Shown in pieces: positions 27,231-36,588 of a DNA stretch of 64,000 nucleotides. The notes below the pieces were generated by a model. That model was not told the DNA's origin, did not search any database, and was given only the letters and a program-made list of their open reading frames with translations. Origin of the DNA: Rhodococcus sp. IEGM 1381 (lineage in GTDB: Bacteria; Actinomycetota; Actinomycetes; Mycobacteriales; Mycobacteriaceae). Where the stretch lies: assembly GCF_030056795.1 (NCBI RefSeq), contig NZ_JASHKQ010000001.1, forward strand, positions 930,001 to 994,000, written 5' to 3'. Both the position numbers and the translations under genes were made by a program. Positions within the stretch are counted from its first letter, which is position 1. Each line of letters opens with the position of its first letter.

Positions 27231-28025
27231 CTACGGCAGGATCGAGTCGACGTAACCTCCGTCGACTCGTAGTGCACCACCGGTGGTCGCGGAGGCTTGT
27301 TCCGAGCTCAGGTACACGATCATGTTGCCGATTTCCTTCGGCTCGATCAGCCGTCCGATGAGCGACTGCGGACGGTGTTCCTTCATGAAATTCGCCTGAG
27401 CCTCGTCCCACGGCAGTTCGTCGCCGACGAGTTCTGCGACGAACTGCTCGACGCCCTCGGTGTGGGTGGGTCCGACGATGACCGAGTTGACGGTAACCCC
27501 TTTCCCTGCAGCAGCTTTCGCGAATCCGCGGGTCACCGCGAGCAGGGCGGTCTTCGTCATTCCGTAGTGGATCATTTCCTCGGGAATGACGACCGCGGAA
27601 TCGCTGCAGATGTTCTGGATTCGGCCCCAGCCGGCTTCGGTCATCGCTGGTAGATACGTGCGGATGAGCCGGATGGCGGACAGTACGTTCACCTCGAAGT
27701 AGCGACGCCATTCGTCGTCGTCGATCTCGAGAGCCGGCTTGGCTCCGAAGATTCCGAGGTTGTTCACCAGAATGTCGACCACCGGGACCTTGGCGAGCAG
27801 TGTTTCGACTCCTTCGGCCGTCGCGAGATCTGCCGCTACGACGATCACTCGTGCGCCGGGTATCTCGGTGAGGAGTTGTTGCTCGGCCGCATCGAGTGCG
27901 GCTGCGCTGCGTCCGTTGAGTACGACACGCGCACCGGCACGGGCCAATTCGGTGGCAATCGCCAGTCCGATGCCTTGGCTGGAGCCGGAGATCAATGCGG
28001 TTCGGCCGTCGAGGTCGATGTTCAT
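27231..28025 (-). CDS. Short-chain dehydrogenase/reductase
   Basis: 264 residues. SGSSQGIG cofactor loop, NNLG in place of NNAG, and YGMTK as the catalytic motif, with the preceding Ser in CSDSA. The C-terminal SATTGGALRVDGG is usual. The ATG at 28025 has GGGAGG six bases upstream. Substrate unknown. Both sides of the gene carry a copy of the type B repeat. Confidence 0.88.
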   Translation of the reverse strand: MNIDLDGRTALISGSSQGIGLAIATELARAGARVVLNGRSAAALDAAEQQLLTEIPGARVIVVAADLATAEGVETLLAKVPVVDILVNNLGIFGAKPALEIDDDEWRRYFEVNVLSAIRLIRTYLPAMTEAGWGRIQNICSDSAVVIPEEMIHYGMTKTALLAVTRGFAKAAAGKGVTVNSVIVGPTHTEGVEQFVAELVGDELPWDEAQANFMKEHRPQSLIGRLIEPKEIGNMIVYLSSEQASATTGGALRVDGGYVDSILP

Positions 28026-28075
28026 GGAGCCTCCCAATGTTGTGGAACGACTCCAGTGTGCGCCTCCTCGAAGAT

Positions 28076-28123
28076 GTGAATGGTCCATTCACCGGCCCTG
28101 ACGGGGGTGAATGGACCATTCAC
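28076..28123. repeat. 48-bp double-palindrome repeat, type B, copy 2
   Basis: GTGAATGG-T-CCATTCAC, 14 bp with CCC-TGAC-GGG, and GTGAATGG-A-CCATTCAC: the same architecture and spacing as 27163-27210, with the centre bases exchanged. It lies 16 bp after the stop of the hydroxyacyl-CoA dehydrogenase operon (- strand) and before the start of the SDR gene, consistent with a terminator between two co-directional units. Confidence 0.85.
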
Positions 28124-28139
28124 GCAGAATCGAGCGCCA

Positions 28140-28997
28140 CTACGAATACGTGTAGAAACCCTTGCCGGTTTTGCGGCCCAGCATTCCCGCGTCCACCATG
28201 CGCTGCAGCAGGGGCGGCGGCGCGTAGTGCGGTTCGCGGAACTCGGCGTACAGCGATTCGGCCACCGCGAGGGTGACGTCGAGGCCGACGGTGTCGGTCA
28301 GACGCAGCGGACCCATGGGGTGAGCGCAGCCGTTCACCATGCCCTCGTCGATGTCCTCCGCACTCGCGAATCCGGACTCGAGCATGCGGATGGCCGAGAC
28401 CATGTACGGGATGAGCAACGCGTTGACGATGAAACCGGCGCGATCACCGGCGCGAATCGTCTTCTTGCCCAGGGTGTTGCCCGCGTAATCCGTCACCGCG
28501 GATACTGTCTCTTCGCTGGTGAGCAGACTGACGACGATCTCCACCAACGGCAGCACCGGCACGGGGTTGAAGAAGTGCACCCCGACCACCTTGTCGGGAC
28601 GCTTCGTTGCGTTGGCCATCTTGATGACCGGGATCGACGAGGTGTTCGTGGCCAGGATTCCCTCGGGCTTGACGATGGAATCGAGCTTGCCGAACAGTTC
28701 GAGTTTGAGCGATTCGATCTCCGGTGCCGCCTCGACCACAAGGTCGCGGTCTGCGAAATCGTTGATGTCGAGCGTCAACGTGATTGCAGCACGGGCCTTC
28801 TCGGCCGCGTCGGATTCGATGCGGCCGGACTTGACGGCGCGAGCGAAGGACTTGTCCAGGCGGGCTTCTGCGGCGTCGGCCGTCGCCTGGCTCGTTTCGA
28901 GGATCAGCACGGAACTGCCGGAGCGAGCACACATTTCGGCGATACCGGCACCCATGGTGCCGCCGCCGATGACGCCTACGAGTTCGATATCGCTCAT
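28140..28997 (-). CDS. fadB2: 3-hydroxybutyryl-CoA dehydrogenase (FadB2-like)
   Basis: 285 residues, normal for the family. N-terminal NAD-binding GGGTMGAG, middle domain NTSSIPVIKMANA, and the catalytic His in VGVHFFNPVP with the partner Glu about 12 residues on. It oxidises (3S)-hydroxyacyl-CoA in beta-oxidation or works in the reverse direction. Its ATG overlaps the stop of the acyl-CoA dehydrogenase gene (ATGA), so the two steps are made together. Confidence 0.92.
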   Translation of the reverse strand: MSDIELVGVIGGGTMGAGIAEMCARSGSSVLILETSQATADAAEARLDKSFARAVKSGRIESDAAEKARAAITLTLDINDFADRDLVVEAAPEIESLKLELFGKLDSIVKPEGILATNTSSIPVIKMANATKRPDKVVGVHFFNPVPVLPLVEIVVSLLTSEETVSAVTDYAGNTLGKKTIRAGDRAGFIVNALLIPYMVSAIRMLESGFASAEDIDEGMVNGCAHPMGPLRLTDTVGLDVTLAVAESLYAEFREPHYAPPPLLQRMVDAGMLGRKTGKGFYTYS

Positions 28998-30151
28998 TTG
29001 AGCAGCGCCCGCGACATGACGACACGCTGAATCTGGTTGGTGCCCTCGTAGATCTGGGTGATCTTGGCGTCGCGCATCATGCGCTCGACCGGGAAGTCGG
29101 TGGTGTATCCGGCACCGCCGAAGAGCTGAACGGCGTCGGTTGTCACTTCCATGGCCACGTCGGAAGCGAAGCACTTCGCTGCCGCGGAGATGAATCCCAG
29201 GTTCTTCTCACCGCGCTCGGCGCGAGCCGCGGAGCTGTAGACCATCAGACGAGCGGCTTCGACCTTCATCGCCATGTCGGCGAGCATGAACTGCACGGCC
29301 TGGAAGCTCGAGATCGCGTTGCCGAACTGCTTGCGGTCCTTGGTGTATGCGATGGCTGCGTCGAGGGCGCCCTGTGCCAGACCGACGGCCTGTGCGCCGA
29401 TGGTGGGGCGCGTGTGGTCGAGCGTTTCCAGCGCAGTCTTGAAGCCCGTGCCGGGATCGCCGATGATGCGATCGCCGGGGATCTTGCAGTTCTCGAAGTA
29501 CAGCTCGGTGGTGGGCGAGCCCTTGATGCCGAGCTTCTTCTCTTTCGGGCCGATGCTGAAGCCCTCGTCGTCGATGTGCACGATGAACGACGAGATGCCG
29601 TTGGCACCCTTGTCGGGATCGGTCACGGCCATGACCGTGTACCACTCGGACTTGCCACCGTTGGTGATCCAACACTTGGCACCGTTGAGGATCCAGTCGT
29701 CACCATCGGCCTTGGCTCGGGTTCGCATAGCGGCGGCGTCGGATCCGGCTTCGCGCTCGGACAGGGCGTACGAGGCCATCGCGCCACCAGCGAGCGACGG
29801 CAGGACCTGCTTCTTGAGCTCCTCGGAGCCCTTGAGGATCAGGCCCATCGTGCCGAGCTTGTTGACGGCGGGGATCAGCGAGGACGAGCCGCAGACGCGC
29901 GCGACCTCTTCGATGACGATGCAGGCCGCGACCGAATCGGCACCCTGACCGTCGTATTCCTCGGGAACGTGGATGGCATTGAAGCCGGAAGCGTTGAGGG
30001 CCTTCAAGGCCTCTTCCGGGAAGCGTGAGTCCTCGTCGACCTCTTTGGCGTACGGAGCGATCTCCTTCTCCGAGAGTGCCCGAATGGCGGCACGCAGTTC
30101 GTTGTGCTCCTCGGGCGATTGGTACAGATCGAAGTCGGGATTTCCGGCCAT
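28994..30151 (-). CDS. fadE25: Acyl-CoA dehydrogenase (FadE25-like)
   Basis: 385 residues. The FAD/substrate signatures are YALSEREAGSDAA and QLFGGAGYTTDFPVERMMRDA, and the catalytic Glu is in IYEGTNQIQ. The sequence resembles mycobacterial FadE25 along its length. It performs the first oxidation of acyl-CoA chains. The ATG at 30151 has AAGGAG upstream. Two GGCACT-N-AGTGCC palindromes lie in its promoter region, and a TetR gene lies just beyond, so it is probably a locally repressed two-gene operon with fadB2. Confidence 0.93.
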   Translation of the reverse strand: MAGNPDFDLYQSPEEHNELRAAIRALSEKEIAPYAKEVDEDSRFPEEALKALNASGFNAIHVPEEYDGQGADSVAACIVIEEVARVCGSSSLIPAVNKLGTMGLILKGSEELKKQVLPSLAGGAMASYALSEREAGSDAAAMRTRAKADGDDWILNGAKCWITNGGKSEWYTVMAVTDPDKGANGISSFIVHIDDEGFSIGPKEKKLGIKGSPTTELYFENCKIPGDRIIGDPGTGFKTALETLDHTRPTIGAQAVGLAQGALDAAIAYTKDRKQFGNAISSFQAVQFMLADMAMKVEAARLMVYSSAARAERGEKNLGFISAAAKCFASDVAMEVTTDAVQLFGGAGYTTDFPVERMMRDAKITQIYEGTNQIQRVVMSRALLK

Positions 30152-30197
30152 ATCGGCCACGCTCCTTGAATGTAGGGGGTCGGCACTACCCAATCAG

Positions 30198-30210
30198 GGC
30201 ACTCAGTGCC
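30198..30210. promoter_or_regulatory. Palindromic operator candidate 1
   Basis: GGCACT-C-AGTGCC, a perfect 6-1-6 palindrome 47 bp before the acyl-CoA dehydrogenase start. The same arms recur at 30271-30283, 73 bp away. Repetition of the same sequence in one gap argues against chance. Likely binding site of the TetR encoded at 30298-30945. Confidence 0.6.
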
Positions 30211-30270
30211 AAGGATGCAACCATCCTACGTCCGCAGCCCGCTGGTTTCAAGGACAGGTCCACGTTATGC

Positions 30271-30283
30271 GGCACTGAGTGCC
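30271..30283. promoter_or_regulatory. Palindromic operator candidate 2
   Basis: GGCACT-G-AGTGCC, identical arms to 30198-30210 with the centre base changed. It lies between the tetR stop (30298 on the - strand) and the acyl-CoA dehydrogenase promoter region. Confidence 0.6.
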
Positions 30284-30297
30284 ACCTCTCGGGTTAG

Positions 30298-30945
30298 TCA
30301 GTCTGTTGTGTGATCGGCCAAGGCGTCGACGACTTTGGCGACGGACACGCCCCGCGGAAACGAGGCGACGACGATCTCGCCGTGGAATTGCGCACGTACA
30401 TGCGCCAACGCAGTCCGCAGGTCGCTGACGGACGTGGGCAGGCCGTCGCGAATCATCCGTCGGAGGATGTAGTTGTGCGTTGCGGTCACCGAGGCCGAGA
30501 ACTGCAGAATTTCCAAGTGCGAATGATTCGGCCGCACTCGCTGCAGATATTCGACGAAGAGTCGGTCGTAGCGAAACACGGTGACGATCTCTCGATCGCG
30601 CAGCGCAGGGTTGCGGTGCACCACCTGGTAGCGCAGGCGCGACATCTCGATCCAGTCGGAGAATCGCTCGTACACCTGCTGCGCGGCGTCGCATACCGCC
30701 TGCCAGGGATCGCCTTCGTTCGAGTCGAGGAATGCGCCCGCCTGCTCGAGCAGGATTTCGTGATCGGCGAAGACAACGTCTTCTTTGGCGCGGAACTGAC
30801 GAAAGAACGTCCGTCGCGAGATTCCGGCGGCTCCGGCGATGTCGTCCACCGTCGTCGACTCGTAGCCCTTGACCGAGAAGAGGTCGAGAGCCGCCGTGGC
30901 CACGGTGAGCCTGAAGTCGGTGGATTCGTCGGGTTCTCCGCGCAT
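30298..30945 (-). CDS. TetR family regulator of the FadE/FadB2 operon
   Basis: 215 residues from the ATG at 30945. HTH: DDIAGAAGISRRTFFRQFRAKED, strongly TetR-like. The C-terminal domain is helical with no named signature. It is encoded upstream of, and co-directional with, the acyl-CoA dehydrogenase operon, with twin palindromes in the 146-bp gap. The inferred role is an acyl-CoA- or fatty-acid-responsive repressor. Longer upstream starts are possible but lack a ribosome-binding site. Confidence 0.87.
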   Translation of the reverse strand: MRGEPDESTDFRLTVATAALDLFSVKGYESTTVDDIAGAAGISRRTFFRQFRAKEDVVFADHEILLEQAGAFLDSNEGDPWQAVCDAAQQVYERFSDWIEMSRLRYQVVHRNPALRDREIVTVFRYDRLFVEYLQRVRPNHSHLEILQFSASVTATHNYILRRMIRDGLPTSVSDLRTALAHVRAQFHGEIVVASFPRGVSVAKVVDALADHTTD

Positions 30946-31004
30946 GTCAGTGAAGGTAGCGGAGTTTCGGCGAGGGCAGGGAGGGCACTCGTCGCGTGAG
31001 CTGA

Positions 31005-31020
31005 TTGCTAGTGTTCGCAA
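31005..31020. promoter_or_regulatory. ArsR operator candidate, arsR side
   Basis: TTGCTAGTGTTCGCAA, an imperfect palindrome that matches the perfect site at 31458-31473 at both ends (TTGCTA and GCAA). It lies 40 bp before the arsR start, suited to autoregulation. Confidence 0.5.
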
Positions 31021-31060
31021 GTAGCCTGCTGCGCGGCGGTGGGTGGCACGGAGGGACGTC

Positions 31061-31405
31061 ATGGTCACGGATTCGAGTCGACCGCTGTACCGAATGAAGG
31101 CCGACTTCTTCAAGACGTTGGCTCATCCCGCACGCATTCGAGTGCTGGAGTTGTTGAGCGAACGCGAACACGCGGTGTCCGAGATGCTGCTGGAGGTGGG
31201 CATCGAACCGGCGAATCTGTCGCAGCAGTTGTCGATTCTGCGACGCGCAGGTCTCATCGAGGGGACTCGCGAGGGGTTGTCCGTGACGTACACGCTGACG
31301 TCGCCGAAAGTGGCAGACCTCCTGGTGGTGGCCCGAGAGATTCTGTCCGGGGTAGTGGCCAACCAGGTCGAACTGCTGGACGGCGAGTCCGGATCGCGCA
31401 CCTGA
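31061..31405 (+). CDS. ArsR/SmtB family regulator without metal-site cysteines
   Basis: 114 residues. The winged HTH reads FKTLAHPARIRVLELL, then EPANLSQQLSILRRAGLI as recognition helix, and a wing with GLSVTYTL. The protein contains no cysteine, so the usual alpha-3 (ELCVCD) metal site is absent, and the effector is probably not a soft metal. The ATG at 31061 follows GGAGGG. It precedes the SulP gene by 108 bp with a perfect palindrome in that gap. Confidence 0.88.
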   Translation: MVTDSSRPLYRMKADFFKTLAHPARIRVLELLSEREHAVSEMLLEVGIEPANLSQQLSILRRAGLIEGTREGLSVTYTLTSPKVADLLVVAREILSGVVANQVELLDGESGSRT

Positions 31406-31457
31406 CCTGACGGTCCGGAACGGTGTCGAGCGTCTCCCTGTTGTCTTGATTCATTAC

Positions 31458-31473
31458 TTGCTAAACTTAGCAA
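31458..31473. promoter_or_regulatory. ArsR operator candidate, SulP side
   Basis: TTGCTAA-AC-TTAGCAA, a perfect 7-2-7 palindrome 40 bp before the SulP start codon at 31514. A weaker copy sits the same distance (40 bp) before arsR. The AT-rich inverted repeat is typical of ArsR binding sites. Confidence 0.65.
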
Positions 31474-31513
31474 TCAGGTAGATCAGGTTCGATGAGTTGT
31501 CAGGAAGCGTCGC

Positions 31514-33211
31514 ATGTCCGAACCGACGAAACACACCCGCACGAACGACGCACTGACGGCTGTGTCCGCACTCCTGCCCCAGTGGAGCGAGTGGAAGCCC
31601 GCGTTCCGCGCACCGGGCGCGGATCTGTTGGCAGGCCTGATCGTGGCACTGGTCGCGTTGCCTCTGGCCCTCGGATTCGGCGTCAGTACCGGGCTGGGTG
31701 CCGCGGCGGGTCTGACGACGGCGATCATCGCGGGAGTCGTGGCCGCGGTGTTCGGCGGATCACGGTTTCAGGTCTCGGGTCCCACCGGTGCCATGACTGT
31801 GGTGCTCGTGCCGATCGTCGCCGAGTGCGGGCCGACCGGAGTGCTCGCCGTCGGATTGATGGCCGGGGTCATCCTGCTCGCCCTTGCCGTTGCGGGCGTC
31901 GGCCGAGCTGTGCGGTACATGCCCGCACCCGTCATCGAGGGTTTTACCGCCGGAATCGCCGTTGTCATTGCACTGCAACAGGTTCCATCGGCACTGGGTG
32001 TCACCGATGCCGAGGGTGAGAAGGTGTGGCAGTCCGCGTTCGACGCCGCCCGTTCGTTCGTCTCGCACGCGAGCGTCCTGACGCCCACCGTGGCTGTTGC
32101 CGTCGCGATCGTCATGCTCGTCGGCGGCCGGTTCGCTCCCAAGGTTCCGTTTTCGCTCGTCGCGGTGGCCGCAGCAACGGTGGCCACCCAGCTGTTCGAC
32201 CTCGACATCGCCACGATCGGCACGATTCCGTCGTCGTTGTCCGCCCCTGATCTGAGCTTCTTTCACATCGGTGACGTCACGGCACTGCTGGCTCCAGCGT
32301 GTGCCGTCGCCGCGCTGGCGGCCTTGGAATCGTTGCTGTCCGCCACTGCCGCGGACTCGATGGGCGTCGGCGCACGACACAACCCCGACAGAGAGTTGTT
32401 CGGACAGGGTCTTGCGAACATCGCCGCTCCCTTGTTCGGTGGGATTCCCGCCACCGGAGCCATCGCACGGACTGCGGTCAACGTCCGATCCGGGGCCCGT
32501 ACCAGGCTCGCAGCCCTCGTCCACGCCGTGATTCTCGCCGCGATCATGTATTCCGCCGCCGGGCTCGTGGCCCACATCCCGCTCGCGGCCCTGGCCGGGG
32601 TGCTGCTGGCGACCACGGTGCGCATGGTCGAAACCGCATCGATCCGGGCGATCACTCGCGCCGGGCGCGGCGACACCGTGGTGATGGTGTCGACCTTCCT
32701 CGTCACGGTCGTCTTCGATCTGGTGACGGCAGTGGCCGTCGGGGTCGGGTTCGCTGCCGTATTGGCCCTGCGAGCCGTCGCGCGATCCGCCACGGTCGAG
32801 CAGGTTCCCCTGGACGCACTCGACGCGGTCTCGAAGGAAGAAGGCGACCTGCTGCGCGAACACATCGTCGCGTATCGAATCGACGGCGCTTTGTTCTTCG
32901 GTGCAGCGCACAGCTTCCTGCTCGAACTCGCCGACGTCTCGGACGTGAAGGTGGTGATCCTGCGCATGTCGCGGGTGACCACGATCGATGCCACCGGAGC
33001 CATCGTCCTCAAGGACACGATCACCGAACTCGAACACCGTCACATCGCCGTTCTCATTTCCGGAGCCAAACCCGAACACCTGCGTCCCCTGGCGGCGTTG
33101 GGCGTGTTCACCACCAAGGACGACGATGCTCGACGCGTCTTCGACACCACTCCGCAGGCCATTGCCTACGCGCGCACGCTGGTGACCGAGGTAACCACTC
33201 TTCGCGGGTAG
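31514..33211 (+). CDS. SulP family anion transporter with STAS domain
   Basis: 565 residues. Ten to fourteen hydrophobic segments begin with [16 protein letters not shown], followed by the SulP signature region [19 protein letters not shown] around residue 310-330, and a C-terminal cytoplasmic STAS domain (about 450-560, [17 protein letters not shown]). Substrates in the family are sulfate, bicarbonate or dicarboxylates. Placement behind an ArsR operator suggests induced expression. A second, shorter SulP is encoded at 48979. Confidence 0.9.
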   Translation: MSEPTKHTRTNDALTAVSALLPQWSEWKPAFRAPGADLLAGLIVALVALPLALGFGVSTGLGAAAGLTTAIIAGVVAAVFGGSRFQVSGPTGAMTVVLVPIVAECGPTGVLAVGLMAGVILLALAVAGVGRAVRYMPAPVIEGFTAGIAVVIALQQVPSALGVTDAEGEKVWQSAFDAARSFVSHASVLTPTVAVAVAIVMLVGGRFAPKVPFSLVAVAAATVATQLFDLDIATIGTIPSSLSAPDLSFFHIGDVTALLAPACAVAALAALESLLSATAADSMGVGARHNPDRELFGQGLANIAAPLFGGIPATGAIARTAVNVRSGARTRLAALVHAVILAAIMYSAAGLVAHIPLAALAGVLLATTVRMVETASIRAITRAGRGDTVVMVSTFLVTVVFDLVTAVAVGVGFAAVLALRAVARSATVEQVPLDALDAVSKEEGDLLREHIVAYRIDGALFFGAAHSFLLELADVSDVKVVILRMSRVTTIDATGAIVLKDTITELEHRHIAVLISGAKPEHLRPLAALGVFTTKDDDARRVFDTTPQAIAYARTLVTEVTTLRG

Positions 33212-33251
33212 GGTCTTAGATCACACTTGCGTAGGAAAGGACCAGCTCACC

Positions 33252-34670
33252 GTGGCTCTCGTTGCCGGAATCGACTCCTCCACCCAATCGTGCAAAGTTT
33301 TCGTTCGTGATGCCGAGTCGGGGGAGTTGATCCGCCAGGGTCGAGCCGGTCATCCCGACGGCACCGAGATCGATCCGCAGCGGTGGAAGGACGCGCTCGA
33401 CGAGGCGGTCGCCGACGCGGGCGGGCTCGACGATGTGGACGCGGTGTCGGTCGGTGCGCAGCAGCACGGCATGGTCTGTCTCGACGACGCGGGTGTCGTG
33501 GTCCGTAAGGCGTTGTTGTGGAACGACACTCGGTCGGCTGAGGCGGCAGTCGATCTGATCACCGAGTTGGGCGAGCAGACCGGCGGGGACGGCGGGCAAG
33601 CCTGGGCCGACGCCGTCGGAGTGGTTCCGTTGGCCTCGATCACGGTTGCCAAATTGCGGTGGCTGGCCGACAACGAGCCAGAGAACGCCGATCGCACTGC
33701 GGCGGTGTGCCTTCCGCACGATTGGCTCAGCTGGCAGCTCGGTGGCGCGTCGGGGCTCGACGCCTTGGCTACCGATCGCGGTGACGCGAGCGGCACCGGC
33801 TATTTCTCGGCGGCGTCCGGCGAGTATCGAACGGATCTGTTGCAGTTGGGTTTTCGTGGGCGTAACCCGATGCTGCCGCGCGTGGCTGCGCCGAACGAGG
33901 CGATCGGCCGCACGTCGGGGGGTGCGCTGATCGGGCCGGGAACCGGAGACAACGCCGCAGCAGCGCTGGCTCTCGATGCGCAGCCCGGTGACGTGGTCGT
34001 GTCGGTGGGCACCTCTGGCGTCGTCTCGGCGGTGACCTCGGTTGCCGCAGCGGACGGTTCGGGTCTGGTCGCCGGATTCGCCGATGCCACGGGTCGTCAA
34101 CTGCCGTTGGTGTGCACCCTCAACGCAGCTCGGGTGTTGGACGCTACGGCACGCCTGCTGGGCGTCGACCACGACGAGCTGTCCCGGCTGGCACTGTCGA
34201 CGACGAGCGAGGGGCTGGTCTTGGTGCCGTACCTCGAGGGTGAGCGCACCCCCAACCGTCCCGATGCATCCGGTGCGATTCATGGCCTGCGACTGAACAA
34301 TTCGACGCCGGGCCACCTCGCGAGAGCGGCCGTCGAGGGGCTGCTGTGTGGTTTGGCCGACGGTATCGACCATCTGCGTGTCCAGGGTGTGGAAACGAAG
34401 CGGGTGCTGCTGATCGGGGGCGGTGCAAAATCGGCTGCACTCCGCGAGCTGGCCCCGGCGATCCTCGGCGTTCCGGTGATCGTGCCCGAGCCGGGTGAAT
34501 ATGTCGCCGACGGTGCCGCGCGTCAGGCTGCATGGACGTTGGCCGGTACGGCTGAGCCGCCGACCTGGGCGCAGGCGGCGTCGAAGACATTCGAGGCAGA
34601 CCCCACCCCGGCGGTGCGAGAACGCTACGCCGAGGTGCGGGATCTGACCGAGGGCACCACCGCCATGTGA
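33252..34670 (+). CDS. xylB: Xylulokinase (FGGY family)
   Basis: 472 residues. The N-terminal [11 protein letters not shown] is the FGGY ATP/phosphate loop; [11 protein letters not shown] and WNDTRS are xylulokinase-specific; the C-terminal [18 protein letters not shown] binds the nucleotide. It phosphorylates D-xylulose. GTG start with AGGAAAGGA 13 bases upstream. No xylose isomerase or sugar transporter is adjacent; a xylitol or arabitol route elsewhere is possible. The TGA stop forms part of a type A repeat. Confidence 0.9.
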   Translation: MALVAGIDSSTQSCKVFVRDAESGELIRQGRAGHPDGTEIDPQRWKDALDEAVADAGGLDDVDAVSVGAQQHGMVCLDDAGVVVRKALLWNDTRSAEAAVDLITELGEQTGGDGGQAWADAVGVVPLASITVAKLRWLADNEPENADRTAAVCLPHDWLSWQLGGASGLDALATDRGDASGTGYFSAASGEYRTDLLQLGFRGRNPMLPRVAAPNEAIGRTSGGALIGPGTGDNAAAALALDAQPGDVVVSVGTSGVVSAVTSVAAADGSGLVAGFADATGRQLPLVCTLNAARVLDATARLLGVDHDELSRLALSTTSEGLVLVPYLEGERTPNRPDASGAIHGLRLNNSTPGHLARAAVEGLLCGLADGIDHLRVQGVETKRVLLIGGGAKSAALRELAPAILGVPVIVPEPGEYVADGAARQAAWTLAGTAEPPTWAQAASKTFEADPTPAVRERYAEVRDLTEGTTAM

Positions 34671-34724
34671 GCGGAAACTCGTGACCCACTACGAAGTTCC
34701 ACTCACGTGCGGCGCAGCCGCTCT
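34667..34724 (-). repeat. 58-bp compound palindromic repeat, type A, copy 3
   Basis: Read on the - strand it has the same order as copy 1: an AGAGCGGC-hairpin, then GTGA, GGAACTTCGTAG, a 4-base centre, a degenerate right arm and GCTCAC. It lies between the convergent ends of xylB (whose stop is inside it) and the PRISE reductase gene (six bases from its stop). The decay of one arm shows it is an older copy. Confidence 0.8.
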
Positions 34725-34730
34725 CACGCT

Positions 34731-35804
34731 CTACGGAATCAGGCGTGCGTCTCGGTAGCGCTGGATCACCGAGGCGATGGCATCGGGCGTGGATCGGAAA
34801 CCGAGGAAGCCGGCCTTCTTCGACTTGTTCATGTCGGTCAGGCATTCCATGTCGCGGCCGAGGTCGCCGTCGGTGTGCCACCACGACGCCAGCCGGGAGA
34901 CATCGCTCTCCACCAGATCGTGCTTCTCCGCGATGCGCTTCCACGCAGCAGCCGCGTCGGACATGCGGGGTTCGAGTGGACGCGGTTCGGTGTCGAAGCC
35001 CTCGGGCTCGACACCGAACATCTCGGCGAACTGCGGCCACAGCCAGCGCCAGCGGAACACGTCGCCGTTGGCGATGTTGAACGCCTCGTTGTGTGCATTG
35101 TCATCGGTGGCGGCCCAGACCATCTGCTCGGCGAGCAGGTCGGCGTCGGTGAGGTCGGTGAGTCCATTCCACTGGGTTTCGGAGCCGGGGAACACGAACT
35201 TCTCACCGAGTTCCTTGCAGATCGATGCGTACACGGACAGCGTCAGCATCATGTTCATCGCGTTGCCGACCGCGAATCCCGAGATGGTGTGCGCGCGGTG
35301 CACGCTCCAGCCGAATCCGAACTTCTCGGCACCGGCGAACAGTTCGTCTTCCTGCGCGTAGTAGAAGTTCGGGGTGTCGAGGCGGTCCTCGGTCTCGTGG
35401 AACGGCGTCTCGGCCATCACCGCTTCGCCGTAGGCGTCGAACGGTCCGAGGTAGTGCTTGAGACCGGTCATCAGTGCAACGTGCTTGACCGAATCGAGGG
35501 GGCCGAGAACGTTCAGCACATTGCGTAGGGTCGCCGAGTTGACCTCGATGTTCTCCTGCTCGGAGTCCTTCTTCATCCATGCGGTGAAGAACACGATCTC
35601 GGGTCGTACTTCCTTCAGTGCCTCCTCGAGCGAGGTCACGTCGAGCAGATTCGCAGCCACCGGCACGACGCCGTCGACGGGGGTACTTCCGCTGCGACTC
35701 AGTCCGTAGGTGGTCCAGCCTGCATCGAGTGCGGCATGGCACAGGGCCTGCCCGGAGATGCCGGTGGCACCGACGATCAGCGCGCGCGTGCTGTTCGTAG
35801 TCAT
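34731..35804 (-). CDS. PRISE-type SDR (progesterone 5-beta-reductase/iridoid synthase-like)
   Basis: 357 residues. The N-terminal GATGISGQAL is a Rossmann loop; NFYYAQED corresponds to the NFYYxxE motif of PRISE enzymes and carries the active-site Tyr. These enzymes reduce activated C=C bonds of enones or enals with NADPH. Bacterial members have unknown natural substrates. Single gene; convergent with xylB across the type A repeat. Confidence 0.85.
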   Translation of the reverse strand: MTTNSTRALIVGATGISGQALCHAALDAGWTTYGLSRSGSTPVDGVVPVAANLLDVTSLEEALKEVRPEIVFFTAWMKKDSEQENIEVNSATLRNVLNVLGPLDSVKHVALMTGLKHYLGPFDAYGEAVMAETPFHETEDRLDTPNFYYAQEDELFAGAEKFGFGWSVHRAHTISGFAVGNAMNMMLTLSVYASICKELGEKFVFPGSETQWNGLTDLTDADLLAEQMVWAATDDNAHNEAFNIANGDVFRWRWLWPQFAEMFGVEPEGFDTEPRPLEPRMSDAAAAWKRIAEKHDLVESDVSRLASWWHTDGDLGRDMECLTDMNKSKKAGFLGFRSTPDAIASVIQRYRDARLIP

Positions 35805-35850
35805 CGTGCCCGGTTACCCAGTGCGACCGATGCAACACGTGACACGGCCA

Positions 35851-36588
35851 TCACATCAGGGCGAGTACCTGCTGTCCGACGAGAACGACTGCGCCGGCGG
35901 TGGAGACGCTGATTGCGGTGATGCGCAGGCGTCGACGGTCGAGAACGCGATTGACCAGTCGGGAGAGCAGGAATCCGAGAACGGTTGCAGGTGCCAGGAA
36001 CACGAACAGCGTCGCGGTATGGGCGTCCACCGCGCCTGCTACCGCCAGTACCGCCAGCGAGATGATCGAGCCGACGAGGAAGAAGCAGCTCATGGTGCTG
36101 CGCAGTTCGGCTCCGGTGTTGCGTTGCCACACCAGGGCCATCGGCGGTCCGCCGATGGAGGTGGCCGTTCCCAGAATTCCCGACGCGGCCCCGGCCACCA
36201 CCAAATTTCGTCTGTGCGGCAACGGGACCCAGCCGAAGGAGGTCAGGGCGACGCCACCCAACACCACGAGTGCGAGCAGGATGGCCAGACCACGCTCGGG
36301 TAACAGGACGAGCAGCAGTGCTCCCACCGCTGAACCGGGTAGGCGGCCGGCCAGCGCCCACCCCGCGCCCGAGAGGTCGAGGGCGGTGCGATCACGAACC
36401 AGAACGAGCACACTGACGACGACGGCGAGCATGATGAGCGTCGCCGGGATGAGGCCGGGGTCGACGATGGCCACGATGGGCGCGGCGAGCATGCCCATGC
36501 CGAATCCGATGGACGCCTGCATCGCCGATGCGAAGAAGACGGCCAGGGCGATGACGACGAATCCGGTGACGCTCAGGTGTGTCGCCAT
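35851..36588 (-). CDS. TauE/SafE-family membrane permease
   Basis: 245 residues, about eight hydrophobic segments. MQASIGFGMGMLAAPI and the repeated GTATSIGGPPMALVWQ are the two family motifs. Proteins of this family export or import sulfite, sulfoacetate or other organosulfur anions. Its ATG shares one base with the TGA of the upstream ATPase gene (TGATG), so it is translated as the last gene of the oligopeptide-type ABC operon, an unusual partnership. Confidence 0.87.
   Translation of the reverse strand: MATHLSVTGFVVIALAVFFASAMQASIGFGMGMLAAPIVAIVDPGLIPATLIMLAVVVSVLVLVRDRTALDLSGAGWALAGRLPGSAVGALLLVLLPERGLAILLALVVLGGVALTSFGWVPLPHRRNLVVAGAASGILGTATSIGGPPMALVWQRNTGAELRSTMSCFFLVGSIISLAVLAVAGAVDAHTATLFVFLAPATVLGFLLSRLVNRVLDRRRLRITAISVSTAGAVVLVGQQVLALM

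Noticed and set aside
28076..28123. Type B repeat as operator of the hydroxyacyl-CoA dehydrogenase operon
   Set aside because: It lies downstream of that operon and between convergent or tandem 3' ends, and the same unit is after the FabG gene, so a 3'-end role is more likely.
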